Origin: Candidatus Hodarchaeaceae archaeon | Lineage (GTDB): Archaea > Hadarchaeota > Hadarchaeia > Hadarchaeales > Hadarchaeaceae | Reading direction: 5' to 3' | Assembly (NCBI GenBank): GCA_030018135.1 | Contig: JASEGJ010000019.1 | Location: 1 to 20,406 of the forward strand | Length of the DNA stretch: 20,406 nucleotides | Shown here: positions 7,679 to 15,139 of the stretch, piece after piece | Position numbering within the stretch: the stretch's first letter is position 1 | How the letters are laid out: every line of letters starts with the position of its first letter | Notes under the pieces: model-generated | Told to the model about the DNA's origin: nothing | Databases searched by the model: none | Seen by the model: the letters and a program-made list of their open reading frames with translations, nothing else | Made by a program: the position numbers and the translations under genes

Positions 7679-8752
7679 TTAGAATTTGGTCGCCATGTAC
7701 CTAATTACCGGATCGGGGATGACAAAGGAACCATTTTGCAGCCTTTCGAGATAACCGTATCGCACAAGCTTGTCCAACAAGTAAGTGAGATCGGATTTGG
7801 AGATGGGGCCCAACTTAACGCTGGCCCTCTCGCGAATCTCAGACCATTTGAGGGCGCCGCCCGCAACTGCCCTTAACACCGTTTGATAGCGATCGCTCCA
7901 CCGCAGAATTTTTTTGCTCTCCTCAGCCGCTAATTTTGCCGCCATCTTCAGGAACCTGTCAAGTTCAGCCTTTCCCTCCGAGACGTAGGTGTAGCCATAG
8001 AGGGTCAACCATCCAATTAACCCATCAAGGGCATCAACCACTTCCCCCAAATCAGGGTGCTTCACTCCCGCCTCTTTGAATCCCTCTTTCAAGAAATCCA
8101 TCGCCTGTTCGTGGCTAAGCCTTCCAAGCTCGATGATTCTCGCGTGCCTGCCGTAAAGGGGTGCGCGGGGGTCCTCCGTCCCCAAAAAATCCTGCAGCAC
8201 CCCGACCTGGGATCCCGTCAAGGCGAATACAAGGTTGCCCAAGTTATCGATGGCCCATGCCAACAATCCATCGTACCTCGTCCTGCCAGCCAGCCTCAGG
8301 TACTGTGCTTCATCTATGGCTATGACGACCTTTTCCCCACGCGCTGAAGCCCACCCATCCATAGCCCTGAAGATATCCGTGAGCGATGCCCCTTTTTCCC
8401 TCCAGTCGAGCTGGATCTCGAATCCGGCAATTTTGACCCCCCTCACCTTCTCCAACCATGAAGTGAAGCGATGGATCCTGCTCAACTTTGAGAGTTCCTG
8501 GGAAAGCGCGCGGTAAAGGTGAAACTTCGAAACGGACCCATAGGTGAAGTAAACCTCTCGTAAGTCCAGCCTCACGAATGGGTGCTTAGATTCAGCCAAC
8601 GCGACATTCAGCAGGGAAGATTTGCCGAGCCTCCTTATCCCCTGGATCACCACGAATTTTTCCCTTTTGATTGATTCAAGCAGCTCCTGCAGCTCAGCCT
8701 CCCTGTTGTAGAAATCTTTCTTATCCTTTTTCGGCTCGGGATCAAACAACAT
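7679..8752 (-). CDS. Archaeal AAA ATPase (PF01637 family)
   Basis: 357 aa from ATG 8750-8752. The frame is open to 8872, but the tandem repeat and TATA at 8754-8796 sit directly before this ATG, which fixes the start. The Walker A motif is G-I-R-R-L-G-K-S-S (38-46) and Walker B is VVIAIDEAQ (142-150). A sensor-like LTGSQVG (179-185) and the family's APLYGRHARIIEL follow, then helices and a C-terminal winged-helix region (SEIRERASVKLGPISKSDLTYLLDKLVRYGYLE) ending in a strand with DPVIRYM. These STAND-like ATPases are abundant in archaeal accessory DNA. Their roles are poorly known, with NTP-driven switching or defence suggested. Complete, with no frame breaks. There is no obvious partner gene. 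Confidence 0.88.
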   Translation of the reverse strand: MLFDPEPKKDKKDFYNREAELQELLESIKREKFVVIQGIRRLGKSSLLNVALAESKHPFVRLDLREVYFTYGSVSKFHLYRALSQELSKLSRIHRFTSWLEKVRGVKIAGFEIQLDWREKGASLTDIFRAMDGWASARGEKVVIAIDEAQYLRLAGRTRYDGLLAWAIDNLGNLVFALTGSQVGVLQDFLGTEDPRAPLYGRHARIIELGRLSHEQAMDFLKEGFKEAGVKHPDLGEVVDALDGLIGWLTLYGYTYVSEGKAELDRFLKMAAKLAAEESKKILRWSDRYQTVLRAVAGGALKWSEIRERASVKLGPISKSDLTYLLDKLVRYGYLERLQNGSFVIPDPVIRYMATKF

Positions 8753-8753
8753 G

Positions 8754-8796
8754 GTTCTACCCCTTGAACTAGTTCTACCCCTTGAACTATTTAAGG
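8754..8796 (-). promoter_or_regulatory. ATPase promoter with two tandem 18-bp repeats
   Basis: The unit gttctaccccttgaacta occurs twice back to back (8754-8771 and 8772-8789). Each unit carries the inverted arms AGTTC/GAACT. On the minus strand the TATA-like CTTAAATAG (8788-8796) lies immediately upstream and the ATG (8752) just one base downstream. The repeats therefore cover the expected transcription start and the very short leader. They look like an operator for autoregulation. Confidence 0.65.
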
Positions 8797-8877
8797 GTTT
8801 GAGCCCCTGCTTGCCGCGGGCTGAAAGGGCAGCGATATTCCGAACTGGATAGTCGGCGGGTGAACGTTGCAAAATCG

Positions 8878-8921
8878 AGAAAAAATAAAAGCCATGAGGA
8901 GGCGCTCGCGGCGCCCCCTCC
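8878..8921 (-). terminator. Hairpin plus T-run terminator of the S-layer-like gene
   Basis: On the minus strand, GGAGGGGGCGC and GCGCCTCC (8898-8921) form a GC-rich stem with a CGCGA-type loop and a small bulge, 11 bases after the stop codon. A T-rich run, CTTTTATTTTTT, follows (8878-8889). This is a good intrinsic-type terminator for transcription from 12127. Confidence 0.6.
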
Positions 8922-8932
8922 CGAACTCATGC

Positions 8933-11900
8933 TCAGTATGCCCTCAGCGTGACTATCGTCCACATCCTGCTCGGCACGGTTATGACGCCAGGCGCTTGCA
9001 GCGTGAGTACGAAGGTGTATTCTTGGGATGGCGCCAGCGTTGCCAGCGTTGAAGGTGTCTTCAATAGCGGGCTGTTGTCGAACTTCATCGCGTAGGTGTC
9101 GACACCTATCGCCTGGGCAAGCGTCCAGCTCGTCACCGGCTCGCCGGGCGCGCTCTTGGCGTCGGAGCCGATTATGTCCACCCTCACGTCCACGTTACCG
9201 ACGTTCCTGACGGTGAAGTTATCGGACTTTGCAATTTCCGTTTCGTCGAGGACGCCGATGTCCCATGTGGTCGGCCAAAGCTCGATCGCCTTGACCTCGG
9301 CCTCGACGGTCACCTTCGCCCAAGCCTGGGGTATCCTAGGCCCTGGAACCAGCACGAACGCCGTGACGTCGTCGTTGTCGGTGATCGCTGAGTAGTTTTC
9401 GGAGGTAGCCGTGACCACGATGTCGTTCCTGACGCCCGTCCTCAGGCCGCTGGGTATCGTGAGCTTTAGCCTGGCCTGCCCGATCGAGCATGCCGGCACT
9501 TCCAAGCGGTTATCCTCGATCTCGCCATACCAGTTGTCGTAATCTCGGTTGTTGTCCCAGACACGTTGGTAGAGGCTCAAGTTGTAGTTATCGTCGACGT
9601 TGCCGAGGTTCTTGACCCTTATGATCCACACCAGCGTGCTCTCGGGCGTGCCGGTCTGGTCCTGGGTCAGTATGTCCACCCTGACGCCTCGGGCCTCCTG
9701 CACCTGGACCGTCGCTTCGTCGCTGTCGCTCACGTTATCTGGGTCCCAATCGGTGCCCGAAGCGAGCTGCCCTTCAGCCCTGACCACTATGGTGTAGGTG
9801 GTGCTGCCCTTCGCGTTGTCCGGTACCGTGACGCTCAGCTCCGCTATGTCGCTCTCCCCCGCGGCGATGAACAGCTCCGGCGGCATTATCTCGAGCCCGA
9901 GCTCCTTGCCAGTCGCCTCCCGAACGCTCAGCACGTACTTGTCGTCTAGGGAGCCAGTGTTGGTGATTCTTACCTTGAAGGAGAGCGGGTCGTACCTCTT
10001 GCCCGACCACTCCTTGTTGATGACCAATATTGCATTCTCGGAACGGGGCTCCTCGATGACCACATCGACGCTCCTGAGCAGCGCGACCTGCGCTCGGCAA
10101 ACCTCGCTGTCGCTCTTCGTGCTGTCTCCCTCCGAGGTCACCATCACGGTTATATTGTCGATGGTGCCGGGTATTGCGTCGCCGGGTATGGTCACCTCCA
10201 GCGCAGCGGTCCTCTCACCGCCGACCTCCACGCCGTCGAAGCGGCCTGGCGCGAGCACCAAGGTCCAGCCCTGGGTGTCGCTCGCGCTCAGGAGCAGGTT
10301 GTCCTCTATGCCGCCAATGTTCTTGACCACCACGTCGTAGCTGAGCGTCTCCCCGGGCCTGCCGCTCTGGTGGCTCGGCGATATCGAGACCAAGTCGACA
10401 TCGTAGGGGAAGCCGGAGTGGGCTATCGCGTTGTCGCTGGCGCTCACGGGATCCCAGAAGGACTCCGTGCCGGTCGCGGTGACGGTCACCAGATCTTCGG
10501 TGCACGGGGGCGCGGTGCCCTCGTCGGGTATCTCGACCCTCAGGGTCGCGGTCCCGCTCCCGCCCGCGAGCACTAGGAGCTTGGTTGGGGAGATCCCAAG
10601 GCTCCAGCCGCGGTTGTCGCTCGCGCTCAAGGTGTAGTTGTCCCAGCCGGTGCCGGTGTTGTTGACCGTCACGGTGAAGTACACGTTCTCCCCCGTCGTC
10701 CCCGGGTACCTCGAGATGCGGTCCGGCGAGATGAGCACGCTGACGCCGAAGGTCGGCCACTCGACCAGCGAGGTTATAGAGTAGACGCCTAGGTCGCTCG
10801 TGCCCGCGAGCGCTAGGTAGTCGGAGCCTATGCCCGTAGTCGTGTCGACTGCCAGTATCGGGTAGTAGGCGGCCCCGGCGTAGTTGTCGACCGGGTCGAG
10901 TATCTGGTCGCTCTGGAAGCACCAGCCGAAGCCCAGAGCTCGAAGGATCTTGTTTTGCACCCTGTAGAAGTTGTACCCGAAGTAGTCGGAGTTGTTGAAT
11001 ATCAGCAAAACGCCTCCCGCCGACACCCAGCTGCTTATGTTATCGACGTACCCGCTGGGCAACAATGTCGGGTCGCCGCCCGACCACCTAGCGCCCAGCT
11101 GGTAGCCGGCCACTAGTAAGACATCGTTTTCTCCGATTATTCCAGTTCCCTTCAGCTGGGTGTTGTCCTCAGTTACGGTGTAGCCGAGGGCTGTGAGGGC
11201 ATCTCGAAGATCTTTCACCCTGGCTCCTCTATTGTATGTCCCATAGCCGGTATCCCACAATATCTTGGTGGCACCGGGCTTAGCCCACTGGATCGCCGCG
11301 TGCAGGAACCTGTCGAAGTATGGGCACGGGCTGCCCACCTTGTTCCACCTACCATTGTCGAGGGTGGAGGTCAAGCCCGAAGCGATCACAACGCCGCTGC
11401 CGACCCTCTGCGCTGCGACGATCGGCGGGTACTCTCCGGCCACGTAAAGTTTGTAGGCGGGCGGCGTCGCGTCGCGGCTCGTGCCGTAGGCGTTGGCCTT
11501 GCCCCTGGCGATCACCCCCGGCCCGGGCCAGGGGGAGACGATGTTAACTGCGATCCAGTCCGCAGCCGTGGAATAGCTGAACAGCGGCCCCTCGGCGATG
11601 TCCACGCTAAGGCCCATCGTGGAGAGCATGTGGGTGCCTATGATGTGGGGCACGCCCCCGGCGCCGGCAGCGCGGAGCACGATTTCGACGTTGAAGTCGC
11701 CGTTGCGGGGGTCGGGCGTCGTGCTGTACACCGAGACCGAATGTCGCCAGAGGGCTGGGTCCTCCGGGTGAGCGCCCTCCGCGTAGTCCCAGAGGGCCTC
11801 CACATTTTCGCCGACATTATCTCCGCTGATGAAGTACGCCCTGGCGCTGACGAAAGTTAGGTTGTTGTCCGGCGTTCCCGCGTCGTTGGTCCTCGGGGAG

Positions 11901-12127
11901 TCCCACACGATGGGAGGTAAGCTGTACACTCCGTTCTCCGGCCTGTCCCACCTTAGGGTGAACCTGACCACGAAGAAGCCGCCTTGGCCGACGGTGATCG
12001 TCGTCCCCGTCGGGTCTCCAACCAACGCGGGCGCGAGCACCGGGGTGGCGATGAACACCATGGACAGCAGCAGAGCTGAGACGAGCAGGATGGAAGTAAA
12101 GCCACGCTTGTACTTCTCGGTCCTCAC
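8933..12127 (-). CDS. Large secreted S-layer-like protein with four Ig-like repeats
   Basis: 1064 aa from GTG 12125-12127, with GGAGG 6 bases upstream. The signal peptide is residues 1-32 (KYKRG then SILLVSALLLSMVFIATPVLA). Residues 40-225 are a beta-rich N-domain. Residues 228-460 resemble a GATase1/DUF4350-like alpha/beta fold: TKILWDTGYG, then LRDALTALGYTVTED, NDVLLVAGYQ, and SSWVSAGGVLLIFNN. Four Ig-like/NEW3-type repeats follow, starting near 461, 575, 686 and 813, with the same 'N.G..DNY.L..SD..GW' core as the subtilase. A C-terminal beta domain (935-1064) has NFTVRNVGNVDVRV. No C-terminal anchor helix is seen. Many N-x-S/T sites would allow glycosylation. It is probably a major surface or S-layer-associated protein. 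The domain calls are by pattern, and the envelope role is inference. Confidence 0.8.
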   Translation of the reverse strand: MRTEKYKRGFTSILLVSALLLSMVFIATPVLAPALVGDPTGTTITVGQGGFFVVRFTLRWDRPENGVYSLPPIVWDSPRTNDAGTPDNNLTFVSARAYFISGDNVGENVEALWDYAEGAHPEDPALWRHSVSVYSTTPDPRNGDFNVEIVLRAAGAGGVPHIIGTHMLSTMGLSVDIAEGPLFSYSTAADWIAVNIVSPWPGPGVIARGKANAYGTSRDATPPAYKLYVAGEYPPIVAAQRVGSGVVIASGLTSTLDNGRWNKVGSPCPYFDRFLHAAIQWAKPGATKILWDTGYGTYNRGARVKDLRDALTALGYTVTEDNTQLKGTGIIGENDVLLVAGYQLGARWSGGDPTLLPSGYVDNISSWVSAGGVLLIFNNSDYFGYNFYRVQNKILRALGFGWCFQSDQILDPVDNYAGAAYYPILAVDTTTGIGSDYLALAGTSDLGVYSITSLVEWPTFGVSVLISPDRISRYPGTTGENVYFTVTVNNTGTGWDNYTLSASDNRGWSLGISPTKLLVLAGGSGTATLRVEIPDEGTAPPCTEDLVTVTATGTESFWDPVSASDNAIAHSGFPYDVDLVSISPSHQSGRPGETLSYDVVVKNIGGIEDNLLLSASDTQGWTLVLAPGRFDGVEVGGERTAALEVTIPGDAIPGTIDNITVMVTSEGDSTKSDSEVCRAQVALLRSVDVVIEEPRSENAILVINKEWSGKRYDPLSFKVRITNTGSLDDKYVLSVREATGKELGLEIMPPELFIAAGESDIAELSVTVPDNAKGSTTYTIVVRAEGQLASGTDWDPDNVSDSDEATVQVQEARGVRVDILTQDQTGTPESTLVWIIRVKNLGNVDDNYNLSLYQRVWDNNRDYDNWYGEIEDNRLEVPACSIGQARLKLTIPSGLRTGVRNDIVVTATSENYSAITDNDDVTAFVLVPGPRIPQAWAKVTVEAEVKAIELWPTTWDIGVLDETEIAKSDNFTVRNVGNVDVRVDIIGSDAKSAPGEPVTSWTLAQAIGVDTYAMKFDNSPLLKTPSTLATLAPSQEYTFVLTLQAPGVITVPSRMWTIVTLRAY

Positions 12128-12183
12128 TTATTGCCTCCTTTTTTTGAGGTCCTAAACCTCAGATAAAAAATGATAGCTTTGGC

Positions 12184-12211
12184 TATATAAGCCTATCGAT
12201 TTACCATAAAA
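12184..12211 (-). promoter_or_regulatory. Promoter of the S-layer-like gene with conserved upstream box
   Basis: On the minus strand a TATA (TTATATA, 12184-12190) lies 57 bases upstream of the GTG, with the box TTTTATGGTAAATCGA (12196-12211) 5 bases further up. Spacing and sequence match the subtilase promoter at 3576-3604. Just downstream, the inverted repeat GAGGTttaggACCTC (about 12145-12160) precedes the Shine-Dalgarno and could be a leader hairpin. Confidence 0.6.
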
Positions 12212-12236
12212 CCAGCCCCGCCCATGACAAAATAAC

Positions 12237-12264
12237 CTTATAAGCGGGCGTTGACAAACTGTCA
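12237..12264 (+). promoter_or_regulatory. Promoter and palindromic operator of the Lrp-like gene
   Basis: A TATA element CTTATAAG (12237-12244) faces right. The 13-bp palindrome TGACAAACTGTCA (12252-12264) lies 8 bases downstream, just before the expected start of transcription. A half site ATGACAA is at 12224-12230. This is a plausible autoregulatory site for the regulator encoded at 12318, and it lies 40-odd bases from the box of the divergent S-layer-like gene. Confidence 0.5.
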
Positions 12265-12317
12265 TACGAAAGGGATTAAAGCTGGAGGAAATACTATAGG
12301 CTTCGGAAGTTGGGAGG

Positions 12318-12761
12318 ATGGCCGATCTGGACGAGTTTGACCAGAGGATACTGAAGGCCATGAGCAAGGGGAAGGGCGTGGGCGCGAGGCTCACCGAGCT
12401 CGCGAGGGAGATAGGCGAGCCGAGGAGCACCGTAAACCTGCGCGTCGAGGTGCTCGAGGACGAGGGGGTAATAACCGGCTACAGGCCTCGAATAGACTGG
12501 GAGAGGCTGAACTACCCCATATGCGGCTACATGGGCGTCGTCTGCTCGGACGAGGTAGTCGAGCGTTTGCTCAGGGTTTTGAAGAAGGAGGAGGCGGCAT
12601 TCGAGATATGGGAGATCACCACGGGCTCCTTCGACCTGCTGATCAAGTGCAGGTTCAGGGGGTACGAGGGGATAAAAGCGCTTCGGGATAAAATACTTCG
12701 CATAGAGGGCGTCAGGGACATGGACATCTGGCTGCTCGGCCCGTGCCACAAGGAGGAGTAG
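12318..12761 (+). CDS. Lrp/AsnC-family transcriptional regulator
   Basis: 147 aa. The N-terminus LDEFDQRILKAM and a helix-turn-helix with wing (about 22-58: ARLTELAREIGEPRSTVNLRV, VLEDEGVITGYRPRID) match Lrp/AsnC proteins. The rest (NYPICGYMGVV, VERLLRVLKKEEAAFEIWEITTGSFDLLIKCRFRG, LRDKILRIEGVRDMDIWLL) has the alpha-beta RAM-like fold used for ligand binding and oligomerisation. GGAGG directly abuts the ATG, which is tighter than usual; an in-frame TAG at 12297-12299 bars a much longer start. It is transcribed away from the S-layer-like gene. That arrangement is typical of a local regulator, so control of its neighbour and itself is likely but inferred. The effector is unknown. Confidence 0.85.
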   Translation: MADLDEFDQRILKAMSKGKGVGARLTELAREIGEPRSTVNLRVEVLEDEGVITGYRPRIDWERLNYPICGYMGVVCSDEVVERLLRVLKKEEAAFEIWEITTGSFDLLIKCRFRGYEGIKALRDKILRIEGVRDMDIWLLGPCHKEE

Positions 12762-12777
12762 CCGGCCCCTCGCCGGC
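12761..12777 (+). terminator. GC-rich hairpin after the Lrp-like gene
   Basis: GCCGGC at 12761-12766 and again at 12772-12777 enclose a six-base loop (CCCTCG shifted by one) and start at the last base of the stop codon. Further GC-rich inverted segments follow to about 12805. There is no T-run, so this is a weak terminator call. Confidence 0.3.
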
Positions 12778-13084
12778 CAACGGCCCGCCGGTGGGGCGGC
12801 GGCTGCCGAGTGCGCGGACTACCTTCGTGTCGAAACGGGAGGGGATTTAAGCCCCGATTTACTTATGTCAAGGCGGGCGGGCAAGCTCCACGAAGCTCGA
12901 GCACCACAAATCCAACAAGAGCTTCGTTCATCCGTTCGTCCACAGGGCTGTTCGATAAATCTATAGATCTCGGACAGGCCATGCGCCCGCAAAAGCACCT
13001 CATCGTCGACTTCCGGAGGAACCGAAGACCTGCTGGGGACTTACACCTCCGGATTGTGCTCGCCCCTCTGCTATCGGGGCCCGC
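12778..13084. other. Gap with a 40-base hairpin, no gene recognised
   Basis: Nothing coding can be supported here. The one clear structure is 13013-13052, where CCGGAGG and CCTCCGG enclose 26 bases that contain further short complementary arms (GAAGACC against GG-ACTT). It could be a structured RNA, the end of a mobile element or a terminator for the relics to its right on the minus strand. The stretch lies beside transposase and PIN relics, so it is probably rearranged DNA. Confidence 0.35.
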
Positions 13085-13198
13085 CTACTTCACGAACTCG
13101 ACATTTTCTAGCCCTTTAAATGCAACATCGCCGGTGAGAAATTTTACCCCTTCGTGCTTGGCGGTCACATACCCGATGCAATCTGCGGATTTTCTGGG
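13085..13198 (-). pseudogene. VapC-type PIN toxin, C-terminal relic
   Basis: On the minus strand the frame ending at TAG 13085-13087 reads K-S-A-D-C-I-G-Y-V-T-A-K-H-E-G-V, then KFLTGDVAFKGLENVEFVK. The 'AD.I.YV.AK' and 'FLTGD..F' motifs are the third and fourth acid-bearing segments of PIN domains, close to the very C-terminus. The frame is closed upstream by a TGA at 13199-13201, so the N-terminal two thirds are gone. It ends about 10 bases from the TnpA relic, suggesting that insertion or deletion by that element removed the rest. Confidence 0.7.
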
Positions 13199-13207
13199 TC
13201 AGTTGCA

Positions 13208-13369
13208 TCAGTGCTCACCCTGCGACTCCACGTATTTCTTCGGCACGTCCAAGCTCACCTGCCCCGTGGTGAGCAGGCAGTAGCTCTGGCTCCACAGGTG
13301 TCCGCCCCAGAGCTTTTCCTTGAGCTCTGGAAACTCGTGGAAGAGGCGGTTCGCGCTCGCGCCCTGCAT
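13208..13369 (-). pseudogene. IS200/IS605 TnpA transposase, C-terminal relic
   Basis: A 53-codon frame on the minus strand reads ...SANRLFHEFPELKEKLWGG, then HLWSQSYCLLTTGQVSLDVPKKYVESQGEH. This is the characteristic C-terminus of the Y1 HuH transposase TnpA: a 'KG.SA..LF..FP.LK...WGG..WS..Y' motif followed by the helix 'V...YVE.Q' that carries the catalytic Tyr (Y46 here). The HuH half is missing, and tandem TGA and TAG codons stand directly upstream. It is therefore an inactive fragment left by an IS200/IS605 element, next to a broken PIN gene. Confidence 0.85.
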
Positions 13370-13520
13370 CAGCTATCATTTTTCAGCCCCGAAACAGCTC
13401 GCCGAAACGCTTTTTTAAATCGCTTTTCCAGAGAGGGGTCACCGAAAGTAATGGCTGCTCTCATCCCCCCTGAAGGAAGGGGTCTTCCCGCCGCAAGAGT
13501 TAAAAGCTGCTGGGGAGGGG
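13370..13520 (-). mobile_element. Gap with an IS200/IS605-like end hairpin
   Basis: At 13465-13484 the minus strand has CCCCT-TCCTTC-AGGGG preceded by GGAAGA. This resembles the hairpins near the ends of IS200/IS605 elements and the 3' ends of their guide RNAs. It lies 96 bases upstream of the TnpA relic on the same strand, so it may be that element's left-end hairpin or the end of another lost element. No coding sequence is seen here. Confidence 0.35.
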
Positions 13521-14729
13521 CTATATCACGGCCAAAAATAATGGCAGGGTATCCTCATCCCACACCTCAACGCTTTTGGGGTACTTCCTGTGAGGTTTCC
13601 CTGCTTTCACCTCTATTTTCAAACCATCCGCCACGCAATCTATTTCGTACGAATTTCTGCAGTAGAAAACTTCCCCAAATTTTCCGAGCAAATGCGCCTG
13701 AACCACCCACTCGTATAAAGCACTCCTCAGAAAATCTTGCCCGCTCCAAGAAGACAAGACCCAGGCTATGAAAGGATCGGTAAAAAATATTTTCTTCTCT
13801 TTTCTGTGGAAAATTTTCTTCCCTTCCTTGAAAATTGCCAAATCTAAAACGAGTAGATTTTTTAGTAACTCAAGATATTCCGCCACGGTTTTATAAGAAT
13901 ACCCGGAGGTGTCCTCAGATATCGTGGTGTAGCTGAGGGGAGAAGGGGCTTTTTTGAATATGGAAGAAAATATTTCCCTCGTCAAGGAGACACTCCTCCC
14001 TGCCCTCAGAATCTCCCCCTCAAACGCCCTTATGAAATCCTCTGCCGCCCTTGGATCATCGTTTATGGAGAGCGGGAATCCGCCTTTTTCCAAATACCTT
14101 TCAAACACTGGTTTTATCTCTTCTTCGTGGAGAGCAGCTTTTTTCATATCCCTGTGCATATCTCCAGTGATTTTTACCTTCATGCCGTGGACTTCCAAAA
14201 ATTCCCGAAAACTCAGGGGACGAACCGTTATCTCCCTTCCCATGCCCCTCCGTCCGGGAAAGAGCTCCACGTCCCCTCTCAGTTTTAAAGAGGAGGAGCC
14301 CGTCACGGTCAACACATCATCTTTGAATGTTCCCAAGTCTACGTATCCTTTTACCACCCTCCACCAGCCCTTCACCCCAGTAACTTCGTCCAAAAAGATG
14401 AAGCTGGAGCCATGCCCGAAAGATTTTCTAAATTCTAAATAGCCGTCCACAACTTTTCTCAACGAGTACGCATCTGGAGAAAAATCGCAATTGAAGTAGA
14501 ATATTCTCTCCGCATCCACTTTCTCCAGCAGCTTGTTGATCAAGAGTTTCAATCCTGTGGTTTTACCCACTTGCCTTGCCCCTATTATGAAGTTCAGCGA
14601 GAAGGGCTCCAACGGGATACTTTCTATCCACTTCGGCACCCACCTGAGTTTCATTCCCTTCCATTTCGCTAGGTGGTAGTCTTCTTCCCCTTTCCACCAA
14701 GCGTTGTGTCCAACAATCAGGTTTTTCAT
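13521..14729 (-). CDS. AAA ATPase with DUF4143 domain
   Basis: 402 aa from ATG 14727-14729. The Walker A motif is G-A-R-Q-V-G-K-T-T (50-58) and Walker B is FIFLDEV (110-116). The sensor region VTGSSS follows, then GRRGMGREITVRPLSFREFLEVHG, typical of AAA_14/DUF4143 ATPases. The C-terminal half has a winged-helix segment (TISEDTSGYSYKTVAEYLELLKNLLVLDLA), IFFTDPF, and the nuclease-like NSYEIDCVADGLKIEVKAG, an E/D...E-x-K pattern. The gene is intact and visibly more AT-rich than its neighbours, with Lys and Phe/Ile codons frequent. This suggests recent transfer. Such ATPases are common in archaeal accessory DNA; the function is not established. Confidence 0.9.
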   Translation of the reverse strand: MKNLIVGHNAWWKGEEDYHLAKWKGMKLRWVPKWIESIPLEPFSLNFIIGARQVGKTTGLKLLINKLLEKVDAERIFYFNCDFSPDAYSLRKVVDGYLEFRKSFGHGSSFIFLDEVTGVKGWWRVVKGYVDLGTFKDDVLTVTGSSSLKLRGDVELFPGRRGMGREITVRPLSFREFLEVHGMKVKITGDMHRDMKKAALHEEEIKPVFERYLEKGGFPLSINDDPRAAEDFIRAFEGEILRAGRSVSLTREIFSSIFKKAPSPLSYTTISEDTSGYSYKTVAEYLELLKNLLVLDLAIFKEGKKIFHRKEKKIFFTDPFIAWVLSSWSGQDFLRSALYEWVVQAHLLGKFGEVFYCRNSYEIDCVADGLKIEVKAGKPHRKYPKSVEVWDEDTLPLFLAVI

Positions 14730-14751
14730 AGCAAAAGTTTTATTTCTAATG

Positions 14752-14765
14752 CCTTATAAATATTT
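14752..14765 (-). promoter_or_regulatory. TATA box of the DUF4143 ATPase
   Basis: On the minus strand AAATATTTATAAG lies with its centre about 28 bases before the ATG. Transcription should therefore start at or within a few bases of the start codon, giving a leaderless mRNA. No Shine-Dalgarno is present, which agrees with this. Confidence 0.55.
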
Positions 14766-14828
14766 AGAAGTTTGAGTTCTATTATTGGAGGGGGGAGCGC
14801 CTCGATTTGGATGCATCTACCTATTTGA

Positions 14829-15112
14829 TTAAGCCGGATCTAACTTTTTCAGCCTGTGGCGCCGCTTCCCTCGGGCAACCACCCAAAATCCCTTCAGGTT
14901 GTCGGTCACCAACTTGGCCCCGCTGGCGAGGGCTGTAGCGCCGATCGCGTAGTCCCGCACCCTCTCCTTGAAGTCCCACCTCCCCACGCTGCCTTAGCGG
15001 TCGCCCTAGCCACCCGAGCATAGAGGGGTGCGACCTCAACGAGGTTCCTGCGGGTTTGGATGGGACTTTGGACCGGTGGAAAAATCGGCGATAGCCTTTT
15101 GCGCTCGCCCAA
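14829..15112 (-). pseudogene. VapC-type PIN toxin relic, frameshifted
   Basis: The 3' part (14972-14829, minus strand) reads FKERVRDYAIGATALASGAK, then LVTDNLKGF and a basic tail ending at TAA. 'RDYAIGATAL..GA.LVT.N...F' is the C-terminal half of a PIN domain of the group with N in place of the last D. The preceding frame (15112 to about 14978) holds RRNLVEVAPLYARVARATAK, which fits the helix before it. One extra G in the GGG run opposite 14975-14977 joins the two. No N-terminal D-containing strand is found, so the gene is also truncated. No VapB is recognisable upstream. Confidence 0.6.
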
Positions 15113-15139
15113 TTTCCATATTTTACGGAAAGACTTAGA

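Noticed and set aside
9566-11860. Plus-strand open frames opposite the S-layer-like gene
   Set aside because: Shadow frames with no recognisable motif and no ribosome site.
12810-13771. Two plus-strand open frames across the graveyard
   Set aside because: They are antisense to the PIN and TnpA relics and the end of the DUF4143 ATPase.
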